From the NCBI GenBank assembly GCA_963765955.1, contig CAVXYA010000002.1, positions 1,504,810 through 1,568,809 on the forward strand: a stretch of DNA of 64,000 bases. Direction: 5' to 3'. The translations under genes and the position numbers were made by a program. The notes beneath the pieces are model-generated. The model saw only the letters and a program-made list of their open reading frames with translations. It did no database searches and was not told the DNA's origin. Positions 27,255 to 35,679 of this stretch are shown in pieces. The stretch comes from JAXDMK01 sp963765955. GTDB lineage: Bacteria > Actinomycetota > Acidimicrobiia > Acidimicrobiales > AC-14. The stretch's first letter is position 1. The number at the start of each line of letters is the position of its first letter.

Positions 27255-27983
27255 TCAGCGGCCGAGGAAGCCGCCCAGCACGCCCGCCGCCCCCGACGCC
27301 CCGCCTGTCTCGCCCGGCATCATCTGCTTGATCCAGGCGGCCAGGGCGCTCGGGTTGCGGGTCTGGGTCATCACCCATCCCGGGCCGGTGAAGTCGAACA
27401 CGAAGCCCTCGCCCGACTTGAGTGTCGCCATGACACCGGTCGCCACCTTGCGGATCTGGCTCTGGATTCCGGGTGAGAACGCCACCACGTGCCCGGTGTC
27501 GACGGTGATCGACTCGCCCGCGGCCAGGGGGACGGTGTCGAGGGCGCCGTAGCAGGCCAAGAGCACGGTGCCCTGCCCCGACGCGTGCACCAGGAACCCT
27601 CCCTCGCCGCCGAACAGGTTCTTGAAGCCGCCCCACTTGGTATCGAGCTCGATGCCGCTGGACGACGCCAGCCAGCAGCCCCGGGTGATCGACATCGGCT
27701 GGTCGGACGTCACCCCGGCCACGATGATGTCGCCTGCCAGGTGGTGGGCGACGTCGACCCATCCGCCGCCGCCAGGGGCGGTGAAGGTGGTGACGAACAG
27801 GCTCTCGCCACCGAGCACCGACCGCTTCAGGCCCTTCATCAGCCCGCCCTGGGTGCTCGACTCGACCGCCACCCCGTAGGACGTGGCCATCATCGCCCCC
27901 GACTCGGCCCGCACCTTCTCCCCGGGGTCGAGGGTGATCCGGGCGGCGGCAAAGGAAGGGTTGTGGCGAAGGTCGACTCTCAT
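27255..27983 (-). CDS. AIM24/TIGR00266-family protein
   Basis: A 242-residue AIM24-family protein. It shows the characteristic HNPSFAAARITLDPGEKVRA, ESGAMMATSYGVAVESSTQG, LKRSVLGGESLFVTTFTAPG and the GWVMTQTRNPSALAAWI ending, followed by a Gly-rich tail (GGASGAAGVLGGFLGR). The fold is a pseudo-threefold beta-prism. Bacterial members are cytosolic and their role is unknown; the mitochondrial relative affects membrane architecture. It is a single-gene unit, 95 bp upstream of and divergent from the LLM oxidoreductase. Confidence 0.92.
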   Translation of the reverse strand: MRVDLRHNPSFAAARITLDPGEKVRAESGAMMATSYGVAVESSTQGGLMKGLKRSVLGGESLFVTTFTAPGGGGWVDVAHHLAGDIIVAGVTSDQPMSITRGCWLASSSGIELDTKWGGFKNLFGGEGGFLVHASGQGTVLLACYGALDTVPLAAGESITVDTGHVVAFSPGIQSQIRKVATGVMATLKSGEGFVFDFTGPGWVMTQTRNPSALAAWIKQMMPGETGGASGAAGVLGGFLGR

Positions 27984-28078
27984 TGACGAAAGGCTAACGC
28001 CGGCGGACTCGAATCCGGACGGCGCCCCGACGTTGGCCGTCGTCCCCGCCGGGGAAGACCCCACGAGGAGGTGGGCCG

Positions 28079-29029
28079 GTGCGGATCTGCCTGATGATCG
28101 AGGGCCAGGAGGACGTGACCTGGGACGAGTGGGTCGCCCTAGCCGCAGCCTGTGAGGAGGCCGGACTCGAGGCACTGTTCCGGTCTGACCACTACTTCAC
28201 GGTGCAGGACCGTCCCGACCGGGGGGCGCTCGACGCCTGGGCCACGATCGCCGCCCTGGCCGCCGTCACCGAACGGATCCACCTCGGCACGATGGTGTCG
28301 CCGGTCACGTTCCGGCACCCGTCGGTCCTGGCCAAGATGGTGGTGACCGCCGACCACGTATCCGGCGGCCGGGTCGAATTGGGAATCGGCGCCGGCTGGC
28401 ACGAGCCCGAGCACCGGGCTTACGGCCTCCCCTTCCCATCGCCGTCGACCCGCCTGGAGATGCTGGGCGAGCAGCTCGAGATCGTCCGCCGGTCGTGGGC
28501 GCCGGGCCCGTTCGACTTCGACGGCCGCCACTACCGGCTGGAGGGTTGCGACGCCCGCCCCAAGCCGGTGCAGCAGCCCCATCCCAACGTGATCGTCGGT
28601 GGCAGCGGCGGCCACCGCAGCATCGCCCTCGCCGCCCGGTGGGCCGACGAGTACAACACCGTCTTCGCCACGCCCGACGTGTGCCGCGACCGCCGCCGGA
28701 AGGTGGAGGACGCCTGGCAGGCGGAAGGCCGTGACCCGGCCACGGTCGTCTTCTCGGTCATGACCGGGTGCGTGGTCGGGGCCGACGAGGACGACCTCCG
28801 CCAGCGGACACGACGGACCATGGACCGCCACGGCGACGGATCAGGGTCGGAGCGCGACTGGCTCGCCGGGCAAGGCCCGGAGTGGATCGTAGGCACCGTC
28901 GACGAAGCCGTCGCCCAGCTCGGGGAACTCGCGGCGGCCGGCGTGCAGCGGGTCATGCTCCAGCACCAGACCAACGACGACGTGGCCATGGTCCACCTCC
29001 TGGGGGAGATGCAATCGGAGCTCCGATGA
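28079..29029 (+). CDS. LLM-class F420-dependent oxidoreductase
   Basis: A 316-residue luciferase-like monooxygenase-fold protein: MIEGQEDVTWDEWVALAAAC, EALFRSDHYF, ERIHLGTMVSPVTFRHPSVL, GRVELGIGAGWHEPEHRAYG and NVIVGGSGGHRSIALAARWA are the family landmarks. The subfamily is that of F420-linked actinobacterial proteins, and the substrate is unknown. The GTG start at 28079 follows AGGAGG, 7 to 8 bases away. It is followed 54 bp later by an ECF sigma factor gene on the same strand. Confidence 0.92.
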   Translation: MRICLMIEGQEDVTWDEWVALAAACEEAGLEALFRSDHYFTVQDRPDRGALDAWATIAALAAVTERIHLGTMVSPVTFRHPSVLAKMVVTADHVSGGRVELGIGAGWHEPEHRAYGLPFPSPSTRLEMLGEQLEIVRRSWAPGPFDFDGRHYRLEGCDARPKPVQQPHPNVIVGGSGGHRSIALAARWADEYNTVFATPDVCRDRRRKVEDAWQAEGRDPATVVFSVMTGCVVGADEDDLRQRTRRTMDRHGDGSGSERDWLAGQGPEWIVGTVDEAVAQLGELAAAGVQRVMLQHQTNDDVAMVHLLGEMQSELR

Positions 29030-29083
29030 CTTTCGGAAGGTCGGGACGTCCAAAGTCGGTGAGAGTCCATACACTCGGGGCCC

Positions 29084-30046
29084 ATGGCCGTTCGTAGCGA
29101 GATCCGGCTGGAAGACGACCTGGAGCAGTACCGGCGGGAGCTCACCGGGTACTGCTACCGGATGCTCGGCTCGAACTTCGAAGCCGACGACGCCGTCCAG
29201 GAGACCATGGTGCGGGCGTGGAAGGGGATCGACGGCTTCGAGGGCCGCTCGGCGATGCGCTCGTGGCTATACCGGATCGCCACCAACGTCTGCCTCGACA
29301 TGCTCCGAGGCCGCCAGCGCCGGGCCCTGGCCATGGACCTCGGTCCCTCCTCGCCGGCCGACAGCTTCACCGGCGCCAAGCGCCCCGAGCACGCCTGGCT
29401 GGAACCCATCCCCGACGGTCGGGTGATCCCGACCGATGGTGACCCGGCCGACGTGGCCGAGGCGAGGGAATCGATCAAGCTGGCCTTCGTCACCGCCCTC
29501 CAGGCGTTGCCCCCCCGCCAGCGGGCGGTGCTCATCCTCCGGGAGGTCCTGCGGTGGCAGGCCACCGAGGTGGCCGAGCTGCTCGACACCACGGTGGCGT
29601 CGGTGAACAGCGCCCTCCAGCGGGCCCGGGCCACCCTGGCCGCCCGCAACGACGGGTCGCCCGAGCCGGAGGTGGTCAGCGCCGACCAGCAGGAGCTCCT
29701 GGCCCGCTACGTCGACGCCTTCGAGCGCTACGACATCACCGCCCTGGTCAAGCTCCTCCACGAGGACGCCATCATGTCGATGCCGCCCTACGACTTCTGG
29801 CTGCGGGGCCCGGAGGAGATGGGCAAGTGGTTCCTGGGCAACGGCATCGGCTGCCGGGGTTCGCGCCTCATCCCGGTCGCCGCCAACGGGCACGCCGCCT
29901 TCGGGTCCTACAAGCCCGGCGCCGACGGGGGGCTGCACCCGTGGTCGATCCAGGTCATCGAGGTCTCAGGCGACCGGATCGTCGGGCACCACAACTTCCT
30001 CGACACCACCCTCTTCTCCGCCTTCGGCCTCCCCGACCACCTGTAG
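29084..30046 (+). CDS. ECF sigma factor with SnoaL-like tail
   Basis: A 320-residue RNA polymerase sigma factor of the SigG-like group. Region 2 spans YRRELTGYCYRMLGSNFEAD, DAVQETMVRAWKGIDGFEGR and SWLYRIATNVCLDMLRGRQR. Region 4 has ALPPRQRAVLILREVLRWQA and TEVAELLDTTVASVNSALQR. The last 120 residues are a SnoaL/NTF2-like domain (YVDAFERYDITALVKLLHED, HPWSIQVIEVSGDRIVGHHN), which in related sigma factors takes the place of an anti-sigma partner. The last 81 bp overlap a convergent STAS gene in antisense. Confidence 0.93.
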   Translation: MAVRSEIRLEDDLEQYRRELTGYCYRMLGSNFEADDAVQETMVRAWKGIDGFEGRSAMRSWLYRIATNVCLDMLRGRQRRALAMDLGPSSPADSFTGAKRPEHAWLEPIPDGRVIPTDGDPADVAEARESIKLAFVTALQALPPRQRAVLILREVLRWQATEVAELLDTTVASVNSALQRARATLAARNDGSPEPEVVSADQQELLARYVDAFERYDITALVKLLHEDAIMSMPPYDFWLRGPEEMGKWFLGNGIGCRGSRLIPVAANGHAAFGSYKPGADGGLHPWSIQVIEVSGDRIVGHHNFLDTTLFSAFGLPDHL

Positions 30047-30292
30047 GACGGCGGCCGAGGTCGAGGCGCCGATCGCCTTGGCCAGGCCCAGAAAGCCGAG
30101 GAGGGCGGTCAGCTCGCAGCACGTGTCCCGGAGCTTGATCGAGCAGCCCATGCGCCGAGCGGCCAGCTGCAGCCGGGCCAGGTCGTCGACCACGTCGAGG
30201 TCGACCGGCCCGTGCACCTCGAGGGGCCAACTGACGATCTCGACGCCGGCCCGCGCCAGGACCACCACGGCAGCCACGTCTCCCGGAAGCAC
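29966..30292 (-). CDS. STAS-domain protein, antisense to sigma factor end
   Basis: A 108-residue protein starting with GTG. The sequence EVHGPVDLDVVDDLARLQLA, ARRMGCSIKLRDTCCELTAL and LGFLGLAKAIG is a compact STAS-like (anti-anti-sigma) fold. The acidic C-terminal tail (GEAEGGEEGGVEEVVVPDDP) is encoded entirely opposite the sigma factor's last 81 bp. I recall similar proteins in actinobacteria with tails of the same composition, so the overlap may be an old and kept arrangement. The usual STAS phospho-Ser is not obvious, so classical partner switching is doubtful. Partner and role are unknown. Confidence 0.65.
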   Translation of the reverse strand: MLPGDVAAVVVLARAGVEIVSWPLEVHGPVDLDVVDDLARLQLAARRMGCSIKLRDTCCELTALLGFLGLAKAIGASTSAAVLQVVGEAEGGEEGGVEEVVVPDDPVA

Positions 30293-30337
30293 GCACGTAC
30301 GACGACGGCGCGTCCCGGAAGTAATCGCCGGCCCGTC

Positions 30338-30715
30338 CTAGGGCGGGGCGTCGAGCCGGCGCCGGAGGAGGCAGAACTCGTTGCCCTCCGGGTCGGCCAG
30401 CACCACCCACGTGACGTCGCCCTGGCCGATGTCGACGCGGCGGGCGCCCAGCCCGAGGAGGCGCTCCAGCTCCTCCTCCTGGTCGCAGCCGAGGGGGTTG
30501 ACGTCGAGGTGGATACGGTTCTTGACCGTCTTCGGCTCGTCGACGTGGAGGAACAGCAGCGACGGCTCGGTGTCCGTCGGCTCCCCTGTCGACGACAACC
30601 AAACGTCGCCGTCGTCGTCCTCCCTGAGCGGCCAGCCGAGCACCGCCGACCAGAACTCGGCCACCCGGCGCGGGTCCTGACAGTCGACGATGATCTCCGT
30701 GAGTTGGCAGCCCAT
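30338..30715 (-). CDS. VOC-family protein, single domain
   Basis: A 125-residue glyoxalase/bleomycin-resistance-like protein. It has CQLTEIIVDCQDPRRVAEFW, SAVLGWPLREDDDGDVWLSS and NRIHLDVNPLGCDQEEELER, and ends in DVTWVVLADPEGNEFCLLRR, which closes the second beta-alpha-beta module. This subfamily is usually annotated only as VOC family protein. Substrate unknown. It is divergent from the two-domain VOC gene that starts 37 bp away, so the two probably share a promoter region. Confidence 0.9.
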   Translation of the reverse strand: MGCQLTEIIVDCQDPRRVAEFWSAVLGWPLREDDDGDVWLSSTGEPTDTEPSLLFLHVDEPKTVKNRIHLDVNPLGCDQEEELERLLGLGARRVDIGQGDVTWVVLADPEGNEFCLLRRRLDAPP

Positions 30716-30751
30716 GGGGAAAGATCTCACCAGACGGGAACGGAGCCAACC

Positions 30752-31597
30752 ATGAACGGACGAGACGGGTACCCGCCGGGAGTCCCCTGCTGGGTCGACA
30801 CGGCGCAGCCCGATGCCCAGGCGGCGGCCGACTTCTACGGCGGGCTGTTCGGCTGGGACATGGAGGACCAAATGCCTGCCGACGGGCCCGGGCACTATTT
30901 CATGGCCCGGCTGCGGGGAGGAGACGTGGCAGCAGTCGGCTCCTTGCCCGCTGAGGCGCCGCCGACGCCGGCCTGGAACACATACATCGCGGTGGAGAGC
31001 GCCGACGACACCGCGGCCAAAGTGACGGCCGCCGGGGGGAAGGTGCTGGCCGGTCCCTTCGACGTGTTCGAGTCCGGCCGCATGGCCGTGTGCGCCGACC
31101 CCGCCGGCGCCGTGTTCCACCTCTGGCAGGCGGGCACCCACCGCGGGGCCCAGTTCGTCAACGAGCCCAATGCGTGGAACTGGAGCACGCTCGAAGCCCC
31201 CGATGTCGAGGGGGCCAAGGCCTTCTACGGCACGGTCTTCGGCTGGGAAGGAGACTCGGTGAGCTTCGAGGGGCTGGAAAGCGTGATGTGGCGCCTCCCC
31301 GGCTACGCCGACGCCTTGGAGCAGATCTACCCAGGGACCCGCCAGCGCCACGCCGACGCGGGCGCCCCTCCCGGCTTCTCCGACGCCATCGGGTGGATGT
31401 CGCGGACCACCGGAGAGGACCCTCCGGTGTGGGCGGTGACCTTCGCCGTGGCCGACACCGACGCCGTCGTCGCCCGAACGGTCGAGCTCGGCGGCGAGGT
31501 GGTCGTCGCACCCTTCGACGCCGGCCCGGTGCGGGCAGCGACCCTCCGCGACCCCCAGGGCGCGGTGTTCTCGGTGAACACGTACAACTCCGGCTGA
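30752..31597 (+). CDS. VOC-family protein, two domains
   Basis: A 281-residue protein with two tandem glyoxalase-like modules: PCWVDTAQPDAQAAADFYGG, LFGWDMEDQMPADG and VCADPAGAVFHLWQAGTHRG in the first, and NWSTLEAPDVEGAKAFYGTV, FGWEGDSVSF and TLRDPQGAVFSVNTYNSG in the second. The type is close to actinobacterial antibiotic-biosynthesis or hydroxylase-annotated VOC proteins. Reaction unknown. The start at 30752 follows CGGAG. It is followed by the 73-bp repeat array. Confidence 0.92.
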   Translation: MNGRDGYPPGVPCWVDTAQPDAQAAADFYGGLFGWDMEDQMPADGPGHYFMARLRGGDVAAVGSLPAEAPPTPAWNTYIAVESADDTAAKVTAAGGKVLAGPFDVFESGRMAVCADPAGAVFHLWQAGTHRGAQFVNEPNAWNWSTLEAPDVEGAKAFYGTVFGWEGDSVSFEGLESVMWRLPGYADALEQIYPGTRQRHADAGAPPGFSDAIGWMSRTTGEDPPVWAVTFAVADTDAVVARTVELGGEVVVAPFDAGPVRAATLRDPQGAVFSVNTYNSG

Positions 31598-31650
31598 GCC
31601 CGTCCCGCGGGCCACACTCACGGAACTCGGTCGCGGTCGACGTCCCGCCC

Positions 31651-32089
31651 GAGCGATCGCCACAAGTGGTCCCTCCAGGGGCCCACCCGCGCCATTCGCT
31701 CGCCGTCGACGCACCGCCCCATCGAGCGATCGCCACAAGTGGTCCCTCCAGGGGCCCACTCGCGCCATCTGCTCGCCGTCGACGCCCAACACCCCTGAGC
31801 GATCGCCACAAGAGGTCCCTCGACGGGTCCACCCGCGCCACTCGTTCGCCATCGGCGACCCACACTCCCGAGCGATCGCCACAAGTGGTCCCTCCATGGG
31901 CCCACCAGCGCCATCCGCTCGCCGACGACGCCCCGTCCCGTTGAGCGATCGCCACCAGTGGTCCCTTTACGGGCCCACCCGCGCCATCCGTTCGCCGTCG
32001 GCGACCAACACCCCCGGAGCGATCGCCACAAGTGGTCCCTCCAGGGGCCCACCCGCGCCATTCGCTCGCCGACGGACGCCCCTCTCGGC
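31651..32089. repeat. Six-copy 73-bp tandem repeat array
   Basis: Units start with GAGCGATCGCC at 31651, 31724, 31797, 31870, 31943 and 32017, so the period is 73, 73, 73, 73 and 74 bp. Each unit has the 8-bp palindrome GCGATCGC, then CACAAGTGGTCCCT, an inverted run around GGGGCCCAC, and GCCATTCGCTCGCC. Copies differ at about 5 to 15 positions. A half unit seems to precede (about 31608-31650) and a truncated one to follow (32091). The period is not a multiple of three, so the minus-strand reading repeats the same words in rotating frames (WRDHLWRSL, GPLVAIA); this is not coding. It may be an IHF-like or replication-associated array, or an RNA made of repeated hairpins. Confidence 0.85.
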
Positions 32090-32361
32090 AAGGCGATCGG
32101 CGCCTAATTCGTCCCCGGCGATGAGTTGCCGGCGGGACCGACGTCATACCTGCATGTTCGCCTCGAAGACTTCGCAAACCGGACACTGGATGACCGGTTC
32201 CGGGGCGCATGATGACCAGGTGACAGCGAAAATCGTGCACCGAACGGAAGCGCGGCGGACATGCTCGACCCGTCCGACGTACCTGCGAGGAGACGGGCTC
32301 AGAACTCCCCCGTCCTCCACGTCAAGACCGCATCCCCCCGCAACAGTGAAGGGACCTCACC
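32090..32361. promoter_or_regulatory. Leader region of the first DrrAB operon
   Basis: The 272 bp between the repeat array and the GTG of the ABC ATPase hold no gene. The likely promoter lies here, but no -10/-35 pair or operator is clear. Confidence 0.3.
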
Positions 32362-33414
32362 GTGTCTGAGAACAACATCGGAGTCATCGAACGGCGTGCC
32401 CGCCAGACCGAGGGCAACACCGAATCCGACGTCACCCTCGCCGTCGACGCCCACGGCCTGGTCAAGCGCTACGGCGACACCGTCGCCCTCGACGGCATCG
32501 ACCTGCAGGTCCCGGTGGGGACGGTCACCGCCGTGCTCGGGCCCAACGGGGCGGGCAAGACGACCGCGGTGCGCATCCTCACCACCCTGAGCCAGGCCGA
32601 CGAGGGCACGGCCACGGTGGCCGGCTTCGACGTCCGCCGCCAGGCCACAGAGGTCCGCCGCCGGATCGGGCTGGCCGCCCAGGACGCCACCGTCGACCCC
32701 CTCCTCACCGGCCGGGAGAACCTGGTCATGCTGGGCGAGCTGCACCAGCTCAGCCGCAAGGAGTCGGCCGAGCGGGCCCGGATCCTGCTCGACGATTTCT
32801 CCCTCACCGAGGCCGCCGACCGGGTCGTGTCCGGCTACTCGGGCGGGATGCGGCGCCGGCTCGACCTGGCCGCCACCCTCATGTCCCGGCCCAGCGTGCT
32901 GTTCCTCGACGAGCCCACAACTGGCCTCGACCCCCGTGCCCGCAGCGAGCTGTGGGCGGTCATCGACACCCTCGTCGGCCGGGGCACCACCGTCGTGCTC
33001 ACCACCCAGTACCTCGACGAGGCCGAGCGCCTGGCCGACGACATCGTCGTCATCGACCACGGCAAGGTCATCGCCCGGGGCGACGCCCGCACCCTCAAGC
33101 GCACCGTCGGCGGCGACCAGGTACGGGTCGTCGTGTCCGACCCCGACCGCCTCCAGGATGCGGCCCGCATCGTCGAGGACGTCACCGGCTTCGACGTGGT
33201 GGTCGACACGGCCAGCCGCACCGTCACCGGCCCCACCGGCCGGGGCGTGGAGACGGTCGTCCTGGTGGCCCAGGGCCTGCTCCGGTCGAAGATCGGGATC
33301 GACGACCTCAGCCTGGGCCAGCCCACCCTCGACGAGGTGTTCCTCACCCTGACCGGGTCCCCCGCCCACGACGCAGACGAGACCATCGACGAGACCGCCG
33401 AGGAGGCGTCATGA
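32362..33414 (+). CDS. DrrA-type ABC ATPase
   Basis: A 350-residue ATPase of the daunorubicin-resistance DrrA family. It has Walker A GPNGAGKTT, the Q-loop, the signature SGGMRRRLDLAATLM, Walker B VLFLDEPTTGLD, and the switch TQYLDEAERLADDI. The C-terminal DrrA extension ends in LGQPTLDEVFLTLTGSPAHD. The GTG start is chosen because it precedes the N-terminal extension with no better site. It overlaps the permease start (ATGA at 33411). The substrate is not predictable; drug or lipid efflux is typical. Confidence 0.94.
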   Translation: MSENNIGVIERRARQTEGNTESDVTLAVDAHGLVKRYGDTVALDGIDLQVPVGTVTAVLGPNGAGKTTAVRILTTLSQADEGTATVAGFDVRRQATEVRRRIGLAAQDATVDPLLTGRENLVMLGELHQLSRKESAERARILLDDFSLTEAADRVVSGYSGGMRRRLDLAATLMSRPSVLFLDEPTTGLDPRARSELWAVIDTLVGRGTTVVLTTQYLDEAERLADDIVVIDHGKVIARGDARTLKRTVGGDQVRVVVSDPDRLQDAARIVEDVTGFDVVVDTASRTVTGPTGRGVETVVLVAQGLLRSKIGIDDLSLGQPTLDEVFLTLTGSPAHDADETIDETAEEAS

Positions 33415-34289
33415 CCATCACCACCACATCGTTCGGGTCCACCGCATCGGTCGACGTCGACGCCACGCCGGCCCACGACGACCTGCCGCCCGCCCGCGGG
33501 GTGCTCCACGACGCCTGGGTGATTGCCCGCCGGGGACTCATCCACATGAAGCGCCAGCCCCAGGCCCTGGCCGACGCCACCATCCAGCCGATCATGTTCG
33601 TGCTCCTGTTCGCCTACGTGTTCGGGGGCGCCATCGACGTCCCCGGCGGCGGTAGCTACCGGGAGTTCCTCATGGGCGGGATCTTCGCCCAGACGATCGT
33701 GTTCATCGCCATGGGCGTGGGCATGTCGATCGCCTTCGACCGCACCAACAAGGCGGTCGACCGGTTCCGGGCTCTGCCCATCTCCCAGGGGGCGGTGCTC
33801 GGCGGCCACGCCATCGCCAACCTGGTGAAGTCGCTGCTGCCGATCACGCTCATGTCGCTGGCCGGGCTGCTCATCGGCTGGCGCATCCGGTCCGGCCTGG
33901 GCGACGCGGTGGTGGGCTACGCCCTGCTCATCGGCTTCGCCCTGGCCATGATCTGGGTCGGCGTCCTGCTGGGAAGCATCGTGTCCACGCCGGAGGCGGT
34001 GCAGGGCATCGGCTTCGCCGTGATCTTCCCGATCACGTTCATCGCCAGCACCTTCGTGCCCACCGAGTCGATGCCCGGCGTGCTGCGCACCATCGCCGAG
34101 TGGAACCCGGTCACCACCCTGTCCAACGCCGTCCGCATCCAGTTCGGCAACCCGACGGCGGCGCCGGTGCCGGGCGACCCGTGGTCGATCGCCCACCCCC
34201 TCGCCTACTCGGTGATCTGGATGGTCGTCATCGTGGTGCTGTCCGCCCCCCTGGCCATGCGGGCCTACCGGCGCTCGATCGCCGACTGA
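33411..34289 (+). CDS. DrrB-type ABC permease
   Basis: A 292-residue ABC-2 permease with six membrane segments. The N-terminal cytosolic part contains HDAWVIARRGLIHMKRQPQA. Transport signatures include QPIMFVLLFAYVFGGAIDVP, the DrrB-type STPEAVQGIGFAVIFPITFI and STFVPTESMPGVLRTIAEWN. With the preceding ATPase it makes one exporter. Its end lies 41 bp before the next operon. Confidence 0.93.
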   Translation: MTITTTSFGSTASVDVDATPAHDDLPPARGVLHDAWVIARRGLIHMKRQPQALADATIQPIMFVLLFAYVFGGAIDVPGGGSYREFLMGGIFAQTIVFIAMGVGMSIAFDRTNKAVDRFRALPISQGAVLGGHAIANLVKSLLPITLMSLAGLLIGWRIRSGLGDAVVGYALLIGFALAMIWVGVLLGSIVSTPEAVQGIGFAVIFPITFIASTFVPTESMPGVLRTIAEWNPVTTLSNAVRIQFGNPTAAPVPGDPWSIAHPLAYSVIWMVVIVVLSAPLAMRAYRRSIAD

Positions 34290-34330
34290 TCGTGCGGACG
34301 GCGGCTGCCGATCCGACGTAGAAAGGCTCT

Positions 34331-34705
34331 ATGACCTCGCCTCCGGCCCGCGCCCTCGGCGCGCCGCCCGGAAGCGAGCCCATCGTCCCCGAGGTCGGGA
34401 TGGTCTGTTGGGTCGAGACCACGATCCTGCCGCCGGGCGATCCCGAGGAGCGCCGGCCGGTGGTCGTCGTCGAGGCACCGGCGGCGGTGGGCGGGACGGT
34501 GACGGTGGTGGCCCGGACTGGGACGGACAGCTTCGGGATCGAGCACCCGGCCGATCTTCGCCTGGGACTCTCAAGCCCCGGCCGCTTCTCCCGACGCCAC
34601 CCGGTGGCGGGCTGGGCCTGGACGTCGACCGACGTGACCCCCATCGGCCCGCTCGACAACGATGTGCTGGCGGCCGTCGTGGCCCGGTTCTGCGGTCGGC
34701 CGTGA
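34331..34705 (+). CDS. Hypothetical protein, possibly MazF/PemK-like fold
   Basis: A 124-residue protein opening a four-gene operon. It has a small beta-rich pattern reminiscent of MazF/PemK: VGMVCWVETTILPPGDPEER, RPVVVVEAPAAVGGTVTVVA, then SFGIEHPADLRLGLSSPGRF and DVTPIGPLDNDVLAAVVARF. The first strand and the PVVVVE strand match that fold, but the catalytic residues are not clear, so it may bind without cutting. Its TGA overlaps the GTG of the next gene. Confidence applies to a real gene; the fold is only a suspicion. Confidence 0.6.
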   Translation: MTSPPARALGAPPGSEPIVPEVGMVCWVETTILPPGDPEERRPVVVVEAPAAVGGTVTVVARTGTDSFGIEHPADLRLGLSSPGRFSRRHPVAGWAWTSTDVTPIGPLDNDVLAAVVARFCGRP

Positions 34706-35679
34706 CCGCGCTGGAGGAGCTGCAGGAAGGCCGGGCGGGGCGGGACTTCGTCCTCGAGCTGCAGCGGACGATCCGGGCCGTGGCCGTGATCCGCAACTTC
34801 CCGCCGCCTGAGGGCCACCACCACTGGGACGCCGACGCGGTGTGGTCCGTCGCCTCCGAGTTCATGGGCGACGCCCAGACGCCCCGGCGCCTCACCGACC
34901 TGGCCGTCCATTGCGCCACCGACGGCGCCCTGCGGGCCCGCCTCCAGGGCACCGTCCGCAACTTCCTGGCCGACCTGGGGCGGCGCACGCCAATCGGCAA
35001 GCTGGTCGTCCGGATCAACGACGTCCTGCGGGGCGAAGCGGATTTCGAGTGGGCCGACGGCCGGTGGGCCCGGAAAGGGGCTGGTGAGCGGCCGGGGGCG
35101 GACGACCCCGACGCCCTCGGCCGGGCCATCGCCGGGCACGAGATCATCGTGCCCACGTGGGGCCACGACGCCCACCGGGCAGCGCCGGTGGCCGACCGGG
35201 CCACCATCGTCGTCCTGTGCGGGGCGTTGCTTGACGCGGCCGGGGGCTCGTTGACCCCTCGCTCCCTGGCCCGGGCCATCGGCCACCGACTGGGCCTGGG
35301 GCAGGCGCCCCTCTCACTTGACGTGGTTGCCTTCGACGGGCCGGCGGCAGGCGGGACGGACCGGGCGTCGCCATCCGACACCACCGCCAGTGAGGCCCTC
35401 CGAGTGCGGCGGGCGGGGGAGGTCCTGGCCCAGCTCAACGACCGCGAGCTGCTGTCCGTCGCCTTCCCCGAGCTCACCGTCCGCCAGCTCGCCCCCCTGC
35501 TCGGGGTCAGCCCGTCGCAGAGCCACGTGATCCGGGGCCGGGCGGCCGAGATCATCCGCCTCGAGCTGGTCGACGACGACGACGCCGAGAACGTGGCCCT
35601 GCTGGTGATGGAGCTGGGGCGAGTTGTGGTCACTCGGGTGGACAGCGGCGTCGGGTCCGCCGTAGTGGTCGCGCGATGA
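34702..35679 (+). CDS. Sigma-factor-like protein with C-terminal HTH
   Basis: A 325-residue protein. The N-terminal half has FVLELQRTIRAVAVIRNFPP, DADAVWSVASEFMGDAQTPR, DLAVHCATDGALRARLQGTV and RNFLADLGRRTPIGKLVVRI, which resembles sigma-70 region 2/3-like helices in divergent actinobacterial proteins. The C-terminal part LNDRELLSVAFPELTVRQLA and PLLGVSPSQSHVIRGRAAEI is a helix-turn-helix of the region 4 type. No canonical region 2.4 is visible, so it may be a DNA-binding regulator that is only related to sigma factors. The next gene has an anti-sigma-like zinc motif, which supports the pairing. It overlaps both neighbours by 4 bp. Confidence 0.6.
   Translation: MTALEELQEGRAGRDFVLELQRTIRAVAVIRNFPPPEGHHHWDADAVWSVASEFMGDAQTPRRLTDLAVHCATDGALRARLQGTVRNFLADLGRRTPIGKLVVRINDVLRGEADFEWADGRWARKGAGERPGADDPDALGRAIAGHEIIVPTWGHDAHRAAPVADRATIVVLCGALLDAAGGSLTPRSLARAIGHRLGLGQAPLSLDVVAFDGPAAGGTDRASPSDTTASEALRVRRAGEVLAQLNDRELLSVAFPELTVRQLAPLLGVSPSQSHVIRGRAAEIIRLELVDDDDAENVALLVMELGRVVVTRVDSGVGSAVVVAR

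Noticed and set aside
31651..32089. CRISPR-like array
   Set aside because: The whole 73-bp unit is repeated, so there are no unique spacers, and no cas gene is near.
31618..32091. Minus-strand protein with WRDHLWRSL repeats
   Set aside because: The period is 73 bp, so the same words appear in rotating frames. This is a DNA repeat, not a selected protein.
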